Assembly: GCA_025355385.1 (NCBI GenBank)
Contig: JANXZS010000107.1
Location: forward strand, 35,877 to 99,876
Length of the DNA stretch: 64,000 nt
Source: Acidobacteriaceae bacterium
GTDB lineage: Bacteria; Acidobacteriota; Terriglobia; Terriglobales; Acidobacteriaceae
Direction: 5' to 3'
Shown here one piece after another: positions 1 to 8,866 of the stretch. A model generated the notes under the pieces. That model was not told the DNA's origin and did no database searches. It saw only the letters and a list, made by a program, of their open reading frames with translations. The position numbers and the translations under genes are program-made. Numbering within the stretch: the first letter of the stretch is position 1; each line of letters opens with the position of its first letter.

Positions 1-2
1 AG

Positions 3-506
3 GAGGCCGGACATGACCCGTCGCTACGCCCCTCCACTTTCACCATGAGCATTCTCGCAATTCTTGTCGCGCTCACTTCCGTCCTTGGTCATCGCACCCA
101 CACTGAGGCGGTTCTAGTACAAACCCGGTCTAGCGACGAATGGAACCTCTACCAGGCGAAAAAGATTCGCCAAACAGATACCGCGCTCGCCGCAGACCTG
201 CTGTCCACCCTCGCCCTGCGCGACGAGGCAGCCGCGAAAAAGTTGCAAGAGAGTTACAGAACCCACCAGGAAAAGTGGACCGAAGACCTCGCGGAAGAGC
301 AAAAGAAAGCAACCGAACTTGAGGCAGAGGTTGCCCTGATCGAAAGGCGTGCCACCCGCTACGATCTAGGCGAAGCGCTGCTGGAGATCGCGTTGGTAAT
401 CACCTCGATTACTCTGCTCACACGCAGGCAAACATTCATGTATTTCGGCTGGACCTTCGGAGCGGTGGGAATCATTTGCGCGGCTTCGGTCCTGCTCCTC
501 CACTAA
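3..506 (+). CDS. DUF4337-like membrane protein (5' end missing)
   Basis: The reading frame is open to the left edge of the window, so the gene begins outside; the ATG at 45 is probably internal. The protein has a hydrophobic segment near the visible start (SILAILVALTSVLGH), a charged helical middle rich in Glu/Lys/Ala (about residues 35-105 from the ATG) that looks coiled-coil, and two closely spaced hydrophobic segments at the C-terminus. The sequences VLGHRTHTEAVL and YQAKKIRQ are typical of the DUF4337 family as I remember it. The function of that family is unknown. No partner gene is visible upstream, and nadB follows 135 bases later on the same strand. Confidence 0.72.
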   Translation, partial: EAGHDPSLRPSTFTMSILAILVALTSVLGHRTHTEAVLVQTRSSDEWNLYQAKKIRQTDTALAADLLSTLALRDEAAAKKLQESYRTHQEKWTEDLAEEQKKATELEAEVALIERRATRYDLGEALLEIALVITSITLLTRRQTFMYFGWTFGAVGIICAASVLLLH

Positions 507-640
507 TAGCTATCGTGAACAGACCAGTTGCACGTCTCGCTTTGGGGCGGGGACAATGCAGCCCAGTTGCGGCTTCCCATTACGAAAACCCGAATCTCGC
601 TTTCGCTTATCCATGCAATCCTGCGTGATAGCCTCGATAA

Positions 641-2260
641 ATGGGCAGCAGGCTGGAGACGGACTTCCTGATCGTTGGCGCGGGAATTGCAGGCTTGCGC
701 GCCGCCATTGAACTGGCCGGAGCGGGCCGCGTACTGGTAGTCACCAAGGAGCAGTTGGGCGAGTCGAATACCAACTATGCACAAGGGGGAATCGCCGTCG
801 CCTTAGGTGGAGAAGAAGATGTTGAGCTCCACTTGGACGACACGACGCGGGCCGGTGATGGCCTGGTAAATAAAACAGCGGCAGCAATCCTCGTGGAGGA
901 AGGTCCCCTGCGCGTCGAAGAATTGCTGGAGTGGGGAACTCGTTTCGACCGCGAACACGGCGAGCTCATGCTGACTCGCGAAGGAGCGCACAGCCGCTCA
1001 CGAATTCTGCATGCCAATGGGGATGCGACCGGCGCGGAAATTGGGCGGTCCCTTCTGCAGCATGCTCGCTCCATCCCCAATATCACTCTGGCGGAGTGGA
1101 GGACCTGTGAGGAACTGATCACTGACGGAGACACCGTCATCGGTCTTGTCCTGGTCACCCGCGATGGCGAACGCCAGACGGTAAGCGCACGAGCAGTGCT
1201 ACTGGCGAGCGGAGGCGCGGGGCAGGTCTACAGCGATACCACGAATCCTGCCGTGGCTACCGGCGATGGCATTGCCATGGCGTGGCGCGCAGGCTCCGAG
1301 ATTGCCGACATGGAGTTCTATCAATTTCACCCCACGGCTCTGAGTCTGCCCGGGGTGCCGCGCTTTCTGCTCAGTGAAGCGCTACGGGGCGAAGGCGCGT
1401 GGCTGCGCAATTCTAGGCAGGAGCGCTTCATGGAGCGCTATCATCTACTGCTCGAACTGGCTCCGCGGGATATTGTGGCGCGAGCCATCACCCGCGAGGG
1501 AATAGGCGCGAGTCCGGGCGACACTTTGCCTGTATATCTCGACATGCGCCAGGTCACCGGGCTAAATCTGAATCAACGTTTTCCGGGGATCAGTTCGTTC
1601 CTTCGCGAGCATGGGCTGGAGCTTGGGCGCGACCTGATTCCGGTGCGTCCTGCCGCCCACTACCTGATGGGCGGGGTCAAGACAGATGTCCATGGGAGGA
1701 CTTCGCTCAAACGTCTCTACGCGGCAGGCGAGGTGGCGTGTACCGGCGTCCACGGAGCCAACCGGCTGGCCAGCAATTCGTTGCTGGAAGGGCTGGTGTT
1801 TGGCGCTCGCGCTGCGGCGGAGATGCGCGAAGAAACTTCTTTCTCCGCCAGGATGGAAGCTTTGCCGGAGCACACTTTGCCGGAGTACACGCCGGTGAGG
1901 CGGACTTCGACGACGTCACCACAACCATCTCCTCATACTCCCCCCGTTGCAGATCTGGCCGCGTCGATCCAGCACACGATGTGGGTGAAGGCGGGGTTGC
2001 TGCGTGATCGTCAAGGCCTCGAGGGTGCGGCTGAGGATCTGCGCGACATCGCGGCTGCGATCCCAAGGACCAACACCCGCCCGGCGATCGAGCTTTGCAG
2101 CCTGCACGCTGTAGCTACCCTGATTGTCCGCTCTGCCCTGGCGCGCGAAGAAAGCCGAGGAGCACATTATCGCAACGACTTTCCGCAGCGGGACGATGTG
2201 ACGTTTCAAAAGCACTCGGTCGTCAGCGGCGACGGTCGGGTGCAGTTTGTAGAGGAGTAA
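641..2260 (+). CDS. nadB: L-aspartate oxidase NadB
   Basis: This FAD enzyme oxidises L-aspartate to iminoaspartate, the first step of de novo NAD synthesis, and passes the product to NadA. The N-terminal Rossmann motif GAGIAG lies at residues 13-18. NTNYAQGGIA, HPTAL, ELAPRDIVARAI and the FAD-binding block AAGEVACTGVHGANRLASNS follow in the order expected for the succinate dehydrogenase flavoprotein family. Length (539 residues) is normal for NadB. The partner nadA is 3.7 kb downstream on the same strand, separated by other genes. No nadC is seen in the window. The C-terminal helical domain is present, with a short Pro/Ser/Thr-rich linker around residue 425. Confidence 0.95.
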   Translation: MGSRLETDFLIVGAGIAGLRAAIELAGAGRVLVVTKEQLGESNTNYAQGGIAVALGGEEDVELHLDDTTRAGDGLVNKTAAAILVEEGPLRVEELLEWGTRFDREHGELMLTREGAHSRSRILHANGDATGAEIGRSLLQHARSIPNITLAEWRTCEELITDGDTVIGLVLVTRDGERQTVSARAVLLASGGAGQVYSDTTNPAVATGDGIAMAWRAGSEIADMEFYQFHPTALSLPGVPRFLLSEALRGEGAWLRNSRQERFMERYHLLLELAPRDIVARAITREGIGASPGDTLPVYLDMRQVTGLNLNQRFPGISSFLREHGLELGRDLIPVRPAAHYLMGGVKTDVHGRTSLKRLYAAGEVACTGVHGANRLASNSLLEGLVFGARAAAEMREETSFSARMEALPEHTLPEYTPVRRTSTTSPQPSPHTPPVADLAASIQHTMWVKAGLLRDRQGLEGAAEDLRDIAAAIPRTNTRPAIELCSLHAVATLIVRSALAREESRGAHYRNDFPQRDDVTFQKHSVVSGDGRVQFVEE

Positions 2261-2274
2261 GCCTTGACTCGCAA

Positions 2275-3186
2275 TCAGGAGGCCATGTGCGCTCGTTTTG
2301 CCGGGAGCATGACGGAAAGCACTACGGCAACAGCAAGAATGGCGAGGATCACACCGAGCGAAACGGTCACGGGAATCACAATCCAATGCGTCGTCAGCAT
2401 CTTGAGGGCGACGAAGGCCAAAATAGCAGCAAGTCCGTAGTGCAGCAGCCGGAAGCGGTCCAGGTAGCCGGAGAGCGCAAAGAAGAGCGAGCGCAGACCG
2501 AGGATCGCAAAGATGTTCGAAGTGTAAGCGATGAAGGGTCTTCGCGTCACCGCAAGCACAGCCGGGATGGAATCGAGGGCGAAGATCAGATCGGTAACCT
2601 CGATCGCGAGAATAATCAACAGAAAGGTCCGCAAGCCCGGCCCGGCCCCCTTCGGACCCGAGCACGACTGGATCCAGCGGATCCACCGTGGGCGCGCATC
2701 TGCACTGGCGGGATCTGCGGCCTCCGGGGTGTGCCGCATCAAGCGGATCGCGGCAATCATCAGCAGCACTCCAAAGACATACTGGATCCACTCGAAACGC
2801 CGCAGCAGTGAAATACCCGCCGCGATGAACAGCGCGCGCATGATGATCGCGCCCGCAACTCCCCACAGCAGGGCACGATGCTGCTCTACTGCCTTCAGTG
2901 AGAAAGTGCGAAAAAGCAACAGGAAGACGAACAGATTATCGACGCTGAGTGACGTCTCAATCAGATAGCCGGAGACAAACTCCAGCGCGGGCTGATGACC
3001 CTGCGTGCGCAGGATCCAAAACGAGAACACTCCGGCGAGAACGGCCAGAAACCCTGTCCATCCCCAGGCCACACGAGCCGGAAGCTGATGGCTCGTGCCC
3101 TGAAGCAGAAACAGGTCCGCGAGCAAAAGCACCAGCACCAGCACATGAAAGCCGATCCAGTAGGAGAGTGGCGCACCTTCTATCAT
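2275..3186 (-). CDS. TerC/Alx-family integral membrane protein
   Basis: The protein has 303 residues and about eight hydrophobic segments. It carries the two conserved acidic motifs of the TerC family: SLSVDNLF (Asp at about residue 83) and VTDLIFALDSIPA (Asp at about 199 and 205). Family members are linked to tellurite resistance, pH response and Mn export; which applies here cannot be told from sequence. The gene converges with nadB, with 14 bases between the stop codons, and no terminator hairpin fits in that gap. The 185 bases upstream hold no gene I can support. Confidence 0.9.
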   Translation of the reverse strand: MIEGAPLSYWIGFHVLVLVLLLADLFLLQGTSHQLPARVAWGWTGFLAVLAGVFSFWILRTQGHQPALEFVSGYLIETSLSVDNLFVFLLLFRTFSLKAVEQHRALLWGVAGAIIMRALFIAAGISLLRRFEWIQYVFGVLLMIAAIRLMRHTPEAADPASADARPRWIRWIQSCSGPKGAGPGLRTFLLIILAIEVTDLIFALDSIPAVLAVTRRPFIAYTSNIFAILGLRSLFFALSGYLDRFRLLHYGLAAILAFVALKMLTTHWIVIPVTVSLGVILAILAVAVVLSVMLPAKRAHMAS

Positions 3187-3371
3187 TGCGGGTTGCTATC
3201 TCCTTCCACTGGAGCGATTCCACTTCAGATATAAGTAAGTCGCAGGGCCGGACGCGGCTTTCCCGTCAAAAGTCCTCCCATCGCGACTGTTCTCAGTACG
3301 CAGCAAATTCGAATTGCTGTCGCACCACAGGCCGGGCATGATTCAAAGATCCGCAATATCGAGATTGGGGC

Positions 3372-4292
3372 TTAGCGTTGATTTACCAGTCGAATGGACT
3401 CGAGAAACGTGTCCCCAACAATTGTCAGGCTCTTTGCACTCAGCTTACCCATCGTGTCCTCCGTAGTGTGATGCCAGGAGTTGTTAGGCCCGTAGTCCAG
3501 ATCGATTACATCCGCGCAGGGCACGCCCCGCTGCATGAACGGTAGATGATCATCTTCGACCGCACCCTCGTTCCGGAAGAAATAGTCTTGATAGCCATAT
3601 TTCGTCGCCGCTTCCTTCACCAGGTCCAGCAGCCAGCCGGTGGAGTTGGAGTCCCTCTGAATGTCCAGATCACGATCGCCGATCATGTCAGCGAGAAATA
3701 GGGCCTTGATGCGCTTAAGGTTTCCGTCATTCTGCCATTTCGCCGCCAGGTGCCGGCTTCCGTAGGTCGAGTCGGACCGGGACCATTCGCGGACGGCTTC
3801 CTCTCCATCGAAGAAAACCATCCATACGCTGTACCCCTCAAGCTGCTTGCCGCGCAGGTGGTTCGCAATCTCGATCAACAGGCCCGTGGTGGCACCCCCG
3901 TCGTTAGCTCCTACAAAACCAGTGTCGCGCAACGGGTAGTTGGTCTCGTAGTGCGTGGCCAGCACGATCACCCCGTCTTTCTTCCCGGGGAATCGGACGA
4001 TGAGATTGTGCAACTGCATGGGGCCGGCCGGCGTATTGGCGGTGAAGGTGTCGTCTTCAAGCGCATCCTTCGCAAACTGCTTCTTGAGGAATGCTTCTGC
4101 TTTGATGTGGCCTTCGCTTCCCGGCCAGCGTGGGCCTATAGCGACAAACTGGCGCGTCGTCTCCAGTGCCCGAGCGCCATTGAAGTGCCCCACGGCCCCA
4201 GCCAGCGCAGGGACGGGCGCCAGAATTGCAATCCCCACGAGCGAACATGCCAGGGTCATTCCGAGCTGACGGGCCAGGCTCCGCGAGATCAT
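3372..4292 (-). CDS. Secreted M28-family glutaminyl-peptide cyclotransferase-like enzyme
   Basis: I start the gene at the ATG at 4292, which overlaps the tatC stop codon as ATGA and leaves a clean signal peptide (hydrophobic stretch about residues 10-31, ending PALAGA). A longer in-frame start would run into tatC. The mature part has the M28 zinc-site pattern: ANDGG (Asp131), FFDGEEA (Glu164/165) and SWHHTTEDT (His274). The block WSRSDSTYGSRHLAAKW is strikingly like the same region of animal glutaminyl cyclases, so N-terminal pyroglutamate formation is the most likely role. A plain aminopeptidase is the alternative. It is translationally coupled to tatC, but its signal peptide has no twin arginine. 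Confidence 0.82.
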   Translation of the reverse strand: MISRSLARQLGMTLACSLVGIAILAPVPALAGAVGHFNGARALETTRQFVAIGPRWPGSEGHIKAEAFLKKQFAKDALEDDTFTANTPAGPMQLHNLIVRFPGKKDGVIVLATHYETNYPLRDTGFVGANDGGATTGLLIEIANHLRGKQLEGYSVWMVFFDGEEAVREWSRSDSTYGSRHLAAKWQNDGNLKRIKALFLADMIGDRDLDIQRDSNSTGWLLDLVKEAATKYGYQDYFFRNEGAVEDDHLPFMQRGVPCADVIDLDYGPNNSWHHTTEDTMGKLSAKSLTIVGDTFLESIRLVNQR

Positions 4293-5089
4293 TCCTGCTT
4301 TGCCTTCTTTCGTGTTCTGTGATCCGGGTGGACCATATAAGCGACACCCATGCTGATGAAGTAGAGAATCACCATCGGCGCGGCAAAGACGCACATCGTC
4401 AACACGTCGGGCGTTGGCGTAATGATGGCTGCAATGATGAAAATCGCCAGGATGGCATAGCGCACGTTTTTCCACAAAAAGCCCGCGCTCACAATGCCGA
4501 ACAAGGCCAGGAACATGATCAGGATGGGCAATTCAAAGGTGAGCCCAAGCCCCAGGATCACCGTCATGAACAGGTCGGTGTACTCGTTGATTTCAATCAG
4601 CGGCTTAAAATCTCCGGCGTATCCGATCAGGAATTCAAGCGCGTGGGGATAGACAAAGCGATATCCGAAGTAAGCCCCGGCGAGAAACAACCCCACCGTA
4701 GCCGACATAAATGGCACCACATAGCGCTTCTCATTCTGGTACAGGCCGGGCGCGATGAACATCCACACCTGGTAGAGCACGAACGGTGCCGCGAGAATCG
4801 CCCCACCCACAAAGCTGATTTTCAAGTAGAGGTTAAAGGGGTCGATGGGATTGTGATAAACGAGCTGGGGATCAAGGTGATGCGCAGTCAGCGCGGTCAC
4901 GATCGGCTTCTGCATTACCTCAAAAATCTTCTGGTGAAATCCGTAGGCGATAAAGAAGGCGAGCGCGATAAAAATTGCTGAGTGGATAATGCGCCGGCGC
5001 AGCTCCTCAAGATGTTGCATCAGGCTCATGCCGGGCAGGTCCACACGGTCATTTACCGCGGCGCGGGCGCGGTCGATCATATCAACCAT
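4289..5089 (-). CDS. tatC: Twin-arginine translocase subunit TatC
   Basis: TatC is the multispanning receptor that binds twin-arginine signal peptides in the inner membrane. The family signature MSLMQHLEELRRRI is at residues 21-34. The conserved periplasmic and loop blocks LYxxEKRYVVPF and the last transmembrane segments are complete, and the C-terminus is a short basic cytoplasmic tail. At 266 residues the length is normal. The start overlaps the end of the tatA/B-like gene by 8 bases and its stop overlaps the next gene as ATGA, so three genes form one translationally coupled operon. Confidence 0.95.
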   Translation of the reverse strand: MVDMIDRARAAVNDRVDLPGMSLMQHLEELRRRIIHSAIFIALAFFIAYGFHQKIFEVMQKPIVTALTAHHLDPQLVYHNPIDPFNLYLKISFVGGAILAAPFVLYQVWMFIAPGLYQNEKRYVVPFMSATVGLFLAGAYFGYRFVYPHALEFLIGYAGDFKPLIEINEYTDLFMTVILGLGLTFELPILIMFLALFGIVSAGFLWKNVRYAILAIFIIAAIITPTPDVLTMCVFAAPMVILYFISMGVAYMVHPDHRTRKKAKQE

Positions 5090-5768
5090 GATGGATAGGG
5101 GCCTGTTCGCTCTCTGCCATAGGGGCGGTATCGGGATACATTTCCGTGCCCGGTAACTTCTCGGTCACGGCAGTTTGTATGGCAGATTCTTCCGCCGGCT
5201 CGGTCGGTGGGTGCTCCAGCGTGGTCTCCGCGGCTGGAGCGATCACGAGGCTCTCTGGCGCCGGGTGTAGTTCGGATTCCCGTTGCGCGTAAAAGTCCTC
5301 GGCCGTTGCATGCTCTGTCGTGGCCGGGGGGGCAGGTGCGACGGTTTCAGGGGTTGTCGTATCCGCAATGCCCGCCTCGACTCGGTACCGGTTAGGAGGA
5401 GCTGTACTTACCGTCTCCCCGACCGAGGGTGGCAGGATTCTTGGCTCAGTCTCCTCGATCGGAGTCAGTGGCTCCGTCGTGCCGTCGGACGCGAGTAGCA
5501 CGGTTGATCCATCCGGCAGGGAAGCGGTGGTCGAGGTTGTAGCGGCCGTAAGCGCGAAGGCTGCCTGGGTCTCAGCGTCGATCTTCTTTTGACGGTCCGC
5601 CTGCTCCGCGGCCCGCAACTCATCTTCCATCTGCATCTTGAAGTCATTGCTGGCGCGGCGAAACTCCATCATCAACTTGCCCGCCTGGCGCGCGATTTCC
5701 GGCAGCTTCTTGGGGCCGAATAGGACTAGCATCAGTCCAAAAATGAAAATGGAGTCCATGAAATGCAT
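5082..5768 (-). CDS. TatA/TatB-family translocase subunit with long acidic tail
   Basis: The first 60 residues are a classic TatA/B module. A short membrane segment (MDSIFIFGLMLVLFG) is followed by the hinge GPKKLPE and a long amphipathic helix with many Lys/Glu/Arg. The remaining roughly 160 residues are a Pro/Thr/Glu/Ala-rich low-complexity tail, which makes the protein (228 residues) much longer than E. coli TatA or TatB. No second tatA copy is visible here, so I cannot say whether it acts as TatA, TatB or both. Two in-frame ATGs (5768 and 5759) are possible starts. It is the first gene of the tat operon and diverges from nadA. Confidence 0.88.
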   Translation of the reverse strand: MHFMDSIFIFGLMLVLFGPKKLPEIARQAGKLMMEFRRASNDFKMQMEDELRAAEQADRQKKIDAETQAAFALTAATTSTTASLPDGSTVLLASDGTTEPLTPIEETEPRILPPSVGETVSTAPPNRYRVEAGIADTTTPETVAPAPPATTEHATAEDFYAQRESELHPAPESLVIAPAAETTLEHPPTEPAEESAIQTAVTEKLPGTEMYPDTAPMAESEQAPIHHG

Positions 5769-5874
5769 CGATCACCATGATACCTGCGATTCGGGAAGGT
5801 CCACAATGGATGGAATTAGGCCCGCGCCGGTCGAGTATTGTGTACGCCCTGATGCTACGGTCGCAAAAGCGTTC

Positions 5875-5902
5875 TTGGATCTCTTAACGTCCGTATTAAA
5901 AT
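5875..5902 (+). promoter_or_regulatory. Putative sigma70-type promoter upstream of nadA
   Basis: TTGGAT (5875-5880) and TAAAAT (5897-5902) are separated by 16 bases, about 90 bases upstream of the nadA start. The region is more AT-rich than its surroundings. No operator is identified. This is motif matching only. Confidence 0.4.
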
Positions 5903-5993
5903 AGAGGTCGGGCGCGCTTCTCCGGTTTCGCTCGACTTACTGCGACTCCAACCAAAGCAGCGCATCCAACATATTCTAGGGTGCAACATCCCC

Positions 5994-7241
5994 GTGGGTT
6001 GGGCGCTATCCGTTCCAGCGCAGCGAATCCACTGCAGCCTCGAAAGTGCTTTCAACATCCCCGTCCTGCGTACATGCGCCGGACTGAAGGCGGACACTTT
6101 GAGCGTACTGACCGAAGCAGTTGCTGTACGAACGCGTGAGAATCAAGCAGGCGACCAATGCTCGCTAGAGCACTACCTCACGCTCCCTGACCACACCATG
6201 GACGCCCGCATCGCGGCCGCAAGGGCGCGCCTCGGCTCCACCACCATTTTGCTCGGGCACCACTACCAGCGCGACGAAGTGATTCGCTTCGCGGACTATA
6301 CTGGTGATTCCTACAAACTCTCCAAAATTGCCGCCGAAACCAAAGCCAGCTACATCGTCTTTTGTGGCGTCCATTTCATGGCGGAAAGCGCCGACGTGCT
6401 CGGACGCGACGGGCAGCAGATCATCCTGCCGGATTTGAACGCAGGCTGTTCCATGGCGGACATGGCGGATATCACCCAGGTAGAGGATTGTTGGGAATCT
6501 CTCGAGCGCCTCGGCCTGACAACGACAATGGTTCCGCTTACTTACATGAATTCGGCGGCCGCGATCAAGGCATTCTGCGGCGAGCGCGGCGGTCTGGTAT
6601 GCACCTCCTCCAACGCCCAGTCAGCCTTCCGATGGGCCTTTGCTCGAGGAGAGAAGATTCTCTTCATGCCGGACCAGCACCTCGGCCGTAATACCGCGTG
6701 GGCAATGGGTATTCCGTTAAATGAGATGGTCGTATGGGACCCTTACCAAATTAACGGTGGGGTCGCCCCAGATCGTTTGCGCGCGGCGAAAGTCGTCCTG
6801 TGGAAGGGCCACTGCTCCGTCCACCAGCGCTTCCTGCCGGACCACGTGGATGCGGTTCGTGCAAGGTACCCGGGGATTCAGGTGATCGTGCATCCCGAGT
6901 GCCGCTGGGAGGTCTGCCAGAAGGCCGACGCGCTCGGCTCAACCGAGGGACTGATCAAGCGGGTGAACGATGCGCCTGCGGGAACCATGTTCGCTGTGGG
7001 CACCGAAATTCACCTCGTTAACCGCATGGCCCAGCGATTTGCCGCGCAGAATAAGCGCGTGATCACCCTCGATGACACCGGCTGCCTGTGCACCACGATG
7101 TATCGCATATCGCCTCAACACCTAGCGTGGTCGCTCGAAAATCTCGTCGAGGGCCGCGTCGTCAATCAGATTAAAGTGCGCGATGATGTGAAGCATTGGG
7201 CTCGCGTCGCGCTTGACAGAATGCTCGAGATTCGGGGTTAA
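5994..7241 (+). CDS. nadA: Quinolinate synthase NadA
   Basis: This [4Fe-4S] enzyme condenses iminoaspartate from NadB with dihydroxyacetone phosphate to give quinolinate. Its three cluster cysteines are visible in FCGVHFMAESAD, GLVCTSSNAQ and DTGCLCTTMY. Substrate-binding blocks GHHYQRDE, DLNAGCSMADM, PDQHLGRNT and HPECRWEVC are intact. The frame opens at a GTG at 5994, but roughly the first 55 residues have no family features, so the real start may lie downstream, shortly before LEHYLTLPDHTMDARI. The stop is followed after three bases by a DUF2203 gene, suggesting cotranscription. Confidence 0.94.
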   Translation: MGWALSVPAQRIHCSLESAFNIPVLRTCAGLKADTLSVLTEAVAVRTRENQAGDQCSLEHYLTLPDHTMDARIAAARARLGSTTILLGHHYQRDEVIRFADYTGDSYKLSKIAAETKASYIVFCGVHFMAESADVLGRDGQQIILPDLNAGCSMADMADITQVEDCWESLERLGLTTTMVPLTYMNSAAAIKAFCGERGGLVCTSSNAQSAFRWAFARGEKILFMPDQHLGRNTAWAMGIPLNEMVVWDPYQINGGVAPDRLRAAKVVLWKGHCSVHQRFLPDHVDAVRARYPGIQVIVHPECRWEVCQKADALGSTEGLIKRVNDAPAGTMFAVGTEIHLVNRMAQRFAAQNKRVITLDDTGCLCTTMYRISPQHLAWSLENLVEGRVVNQIKVRDDVKHWARVALDRMLEIRG

Positions 7242-7244
7242 GCA

Positions 7245-7670
7245 GTGAAGACTTTTACGCTCGAAGAAGCGCAGGCGGTGCTGCCTGTAGTGGAGTCGTT
7301 GCTCGCGCGCGCCATGGAGGCACGGCGTGCCGCCGCCGAAATCGAACGCGACCTGCAGCAATTAAGCCGGCGCATATTTCTATCCGGCGGCATGCATGTG
7401 GATGTACTCGCAGTCAACCGAGATCGCGTGGCCCACGACCAGCACAATCATCACGCTGGAAAACTACTCGCGGAAATCGATTCGATTGGTGTAGAGGTCA
7501 AAGACCTCGATACCGGTTTACTGGACTTCCCTTACAAACTCGATGATGAGGTAGTGCTGCTCTGCTGGAAACAGGGGGAGCAGCGCATCACCCACTGGCA
7601 CACCATACAGGATGGATTCCGCGGAAGAAAACCCATCGACGAGCGCTTTCGCCCCAACCGGCCCAACTAA
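7245..7670 (+). CDS. DUF2203 family protein
   Basis: The protein has 141 residues and starts at a GTG three bases after the nadA stop. The family pattern is clear: FTLEEAQAVLPVVESLLARA at the N-terminus, GVEVKDLDTGLLDFP in the middle, and VVLLCWKQGE followed by HWHTIQDGFRGR at the end. It is soluble, with an N-terminal helical hairpin. The biochemical role of DUF2203 is not known to me. Tight spacing suggests an operon with nadA but does not prove a link to NAD synthesis. Confidence 0.82.
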   Translation: MKTFTLEEAQAVLPVVESLLARAMEARRAAAEIERDLQQLSRRIFLSGGMHVDVLAVNRDRVAHDQHNHHAGKLLAEIDSIGVEVKDLDTGLLDFPYKLDDEVVLLCWKQGEQRITHWHTIQDGFRGRKPIDERFRPNRPN

Positions 7671-7723
7671 GAAAAAGTCGTTCTTCCCCGGTTACAGATA
7701 ATCCCAGCTCTTCCTTTACAGAT

Positions 7724-7746
7724 GATAAGAATTATTGTTTAATAAA
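7724..7746. promoter_or_regulatory. AT-rich, imperfectly palindromic Fur/PerR-box-like site
   Basis: The segment ATAAGAATTATTGTTTAATA stands out in GC-rich surroundings and ends a few bases before the regulator gene's GTG. Comparing it with its own reverse complement gives about 10 matches in 16 positions. It resembles Fur-family operators in composition rather than exactly. Autoregulation by the Fur-type protein encoded next is the likely meaning, and this is inference. Confidence 0.35.
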
Positions 7747-7750
7747 AGTT

Positions 7751-8182
7751 GTGACGATTGCCACCGCTACCCGCTTCCGGCAAGTATGTGCCGAACATGG
7801 CCTGACGGCGACGCATCAGCGGCAGATTTTATTCGAAGTCTTACAAGGGATGACTGGACACCCTAGTCCGGAAAAAGTCTACGCAAAAGTGAAGCGGCGT
7901 ATCCCCTCCGTTTCGCTTGCAACCGTCTATAAAAATATTCATCTGTTCATTGCGAGCGGTATTTTCCGCGAGGTCAGCCTCCATCACGGGTCGCTGCGCG
8001 TGGAGGTAAACAGCCGACCTCATCATCACCTCGTCTGCACCGTCTGCAGGTCCATCTCCGATATCGACGAGAAGGATCTTGGACTACTGCAAAAGCCGAA
8101 AACGCTTTCCAGCGGCTTTTTGGTAGAGCGCTACGCCGTCGATGTTCTGGGCCGCTGCCCATCCTGTCAGGAGAAGCCCTGA
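7751..8182 (+). CDS. Fur-family regulator, PerR-like
   Basis: The protein is a 143-residue metal-dependent DNA-binding repressor. The winged-helix region spans residues 10-75 and includes SLATVYKNIHLF, the recognition-helix block of the family. A His-rich metal site follows (SRPHHHLVC), then the two structural zinc pairs CTVC (96/99) and CPSC (136/139). The next two genes are ahpC and ahpD, the classical PerR targets, so peroxide sensing is more likely than iron sensing. The start is a GTG directly behind the AT-rich operator-like site. Confidence 0.85.
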   Translation: MTIATATRFRQVCAEHGLTATHQRQILFEVLQGMTGHPSPEKVYAKVKRRIPSVSLATVYKNIHLFIASGIFREVSLHHGSLRVEVNSRPHHHLVCTVCRSISDIDEKDLGLLQKPKTLSSGFLVERYAVDVLGRCPSCQEKP

Positions 8183-8252
8183 CCCGAGAATCGAAGCATC
8201 CGCACTGCTTTCTATTCGTTCACTAAAATTAAATATGAAGGAGTACTTATAC

Positions 8253-8789
8253 ATGCTTGCTATTGGCGAAAAGTTTCCTAACTTCGAAGTAACCGCAACT
8301 GTAAGCCGGGTCAAGGGTAAGGAATTCGAGCAGATCACCAATGAATCCTACAAAGGTAAGTGGAAGCTCTACTTCTTCTGGCCGAAGGACTTCACCTTTG
8401 TATGTCCCACGGAGATCGCAGCATTCGGCAAGTTGAACAGCGAGTTCGTGGCACGCGACACACAGATCCTGGGAGGCAGCCTTGATTCGGAGTACGTCCA
8501 CCTCGCGTGGCGCAACAACCATGAAGACTTGAAAGACTTGCCCTTCCCCATGCTGGCCGATGTGAAGCGTGATCTTACGGAGCAGCTAGGTATCCTGGAT
8601 CCCGTGGCTGGAGTGGCACAGCGTGCCGCGTTCCTGGTCGATCCCGAGGGCATCATCCGCTTCGTCTACGTCACCGATCTTTCGGTCGGGCGTAATCCGG
8701 CAGAAGTTCTGCGTGTCCTTGACGCGTTGCAGACAGACGAATTATGCCCCTGCAACTGGCACAAGGGCGAAGAAGTTCTCCACGTCTAG
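8253..8789 (+). CDS. ahpC: Alkyl hydroperoxide reductase AhpC (peroxiredoxin)
   Basis: I choose the ATG at 8253 because AAGGAG (8238-8243) sits nine bases before it, giving 178 residues. The peroxidatic cysteine is C51 in DFTFVCPTEIAAF. Candidate resolving cysteines are C165 and C167 in DELCPCNWHKGE. This is a 2-Cys peroxiredoxin that reduces hydrogen peroxide and organic peroxides in the cytoplasm. With ahpD just downstream and no ahpF, it belongs to the AhpC/AhpD type known from mycobacteria, where AhpD passes electrons to AhpC. Confidence 0.95.
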   Translation: MLAIGEKFPNFEVTATVSRVKGKEFEQITNESYKGKWKLYFFWPKDFTFVCPTEIAAFGKLNSEFVARDTQILGGSLDSEYVHLAWRNNHEDLKDLPFPMLADVKRDLTEQLGILDPVAGVAQRAAFLVDPEGIIRFVYVTDLSVGRNPAEVLRVLDALQTDELCPCNWHKGEEVLHV

Positions 8790-8866
8790 TTCTTACACAA
8801 CCACGCAACGGGAGCTGTCCTACTACGGCGCTCCCGCTTCGCCGCTTTTCTGAAAGGTAGTAGCAC

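Noticed and set aside
1916..2866. 316-codon minus-strand ORF over nadB and the TerC gene
   Set aside because: It is a shadow frame of two well-supported genes, with no motif and Cys/Arg-rich random composition.
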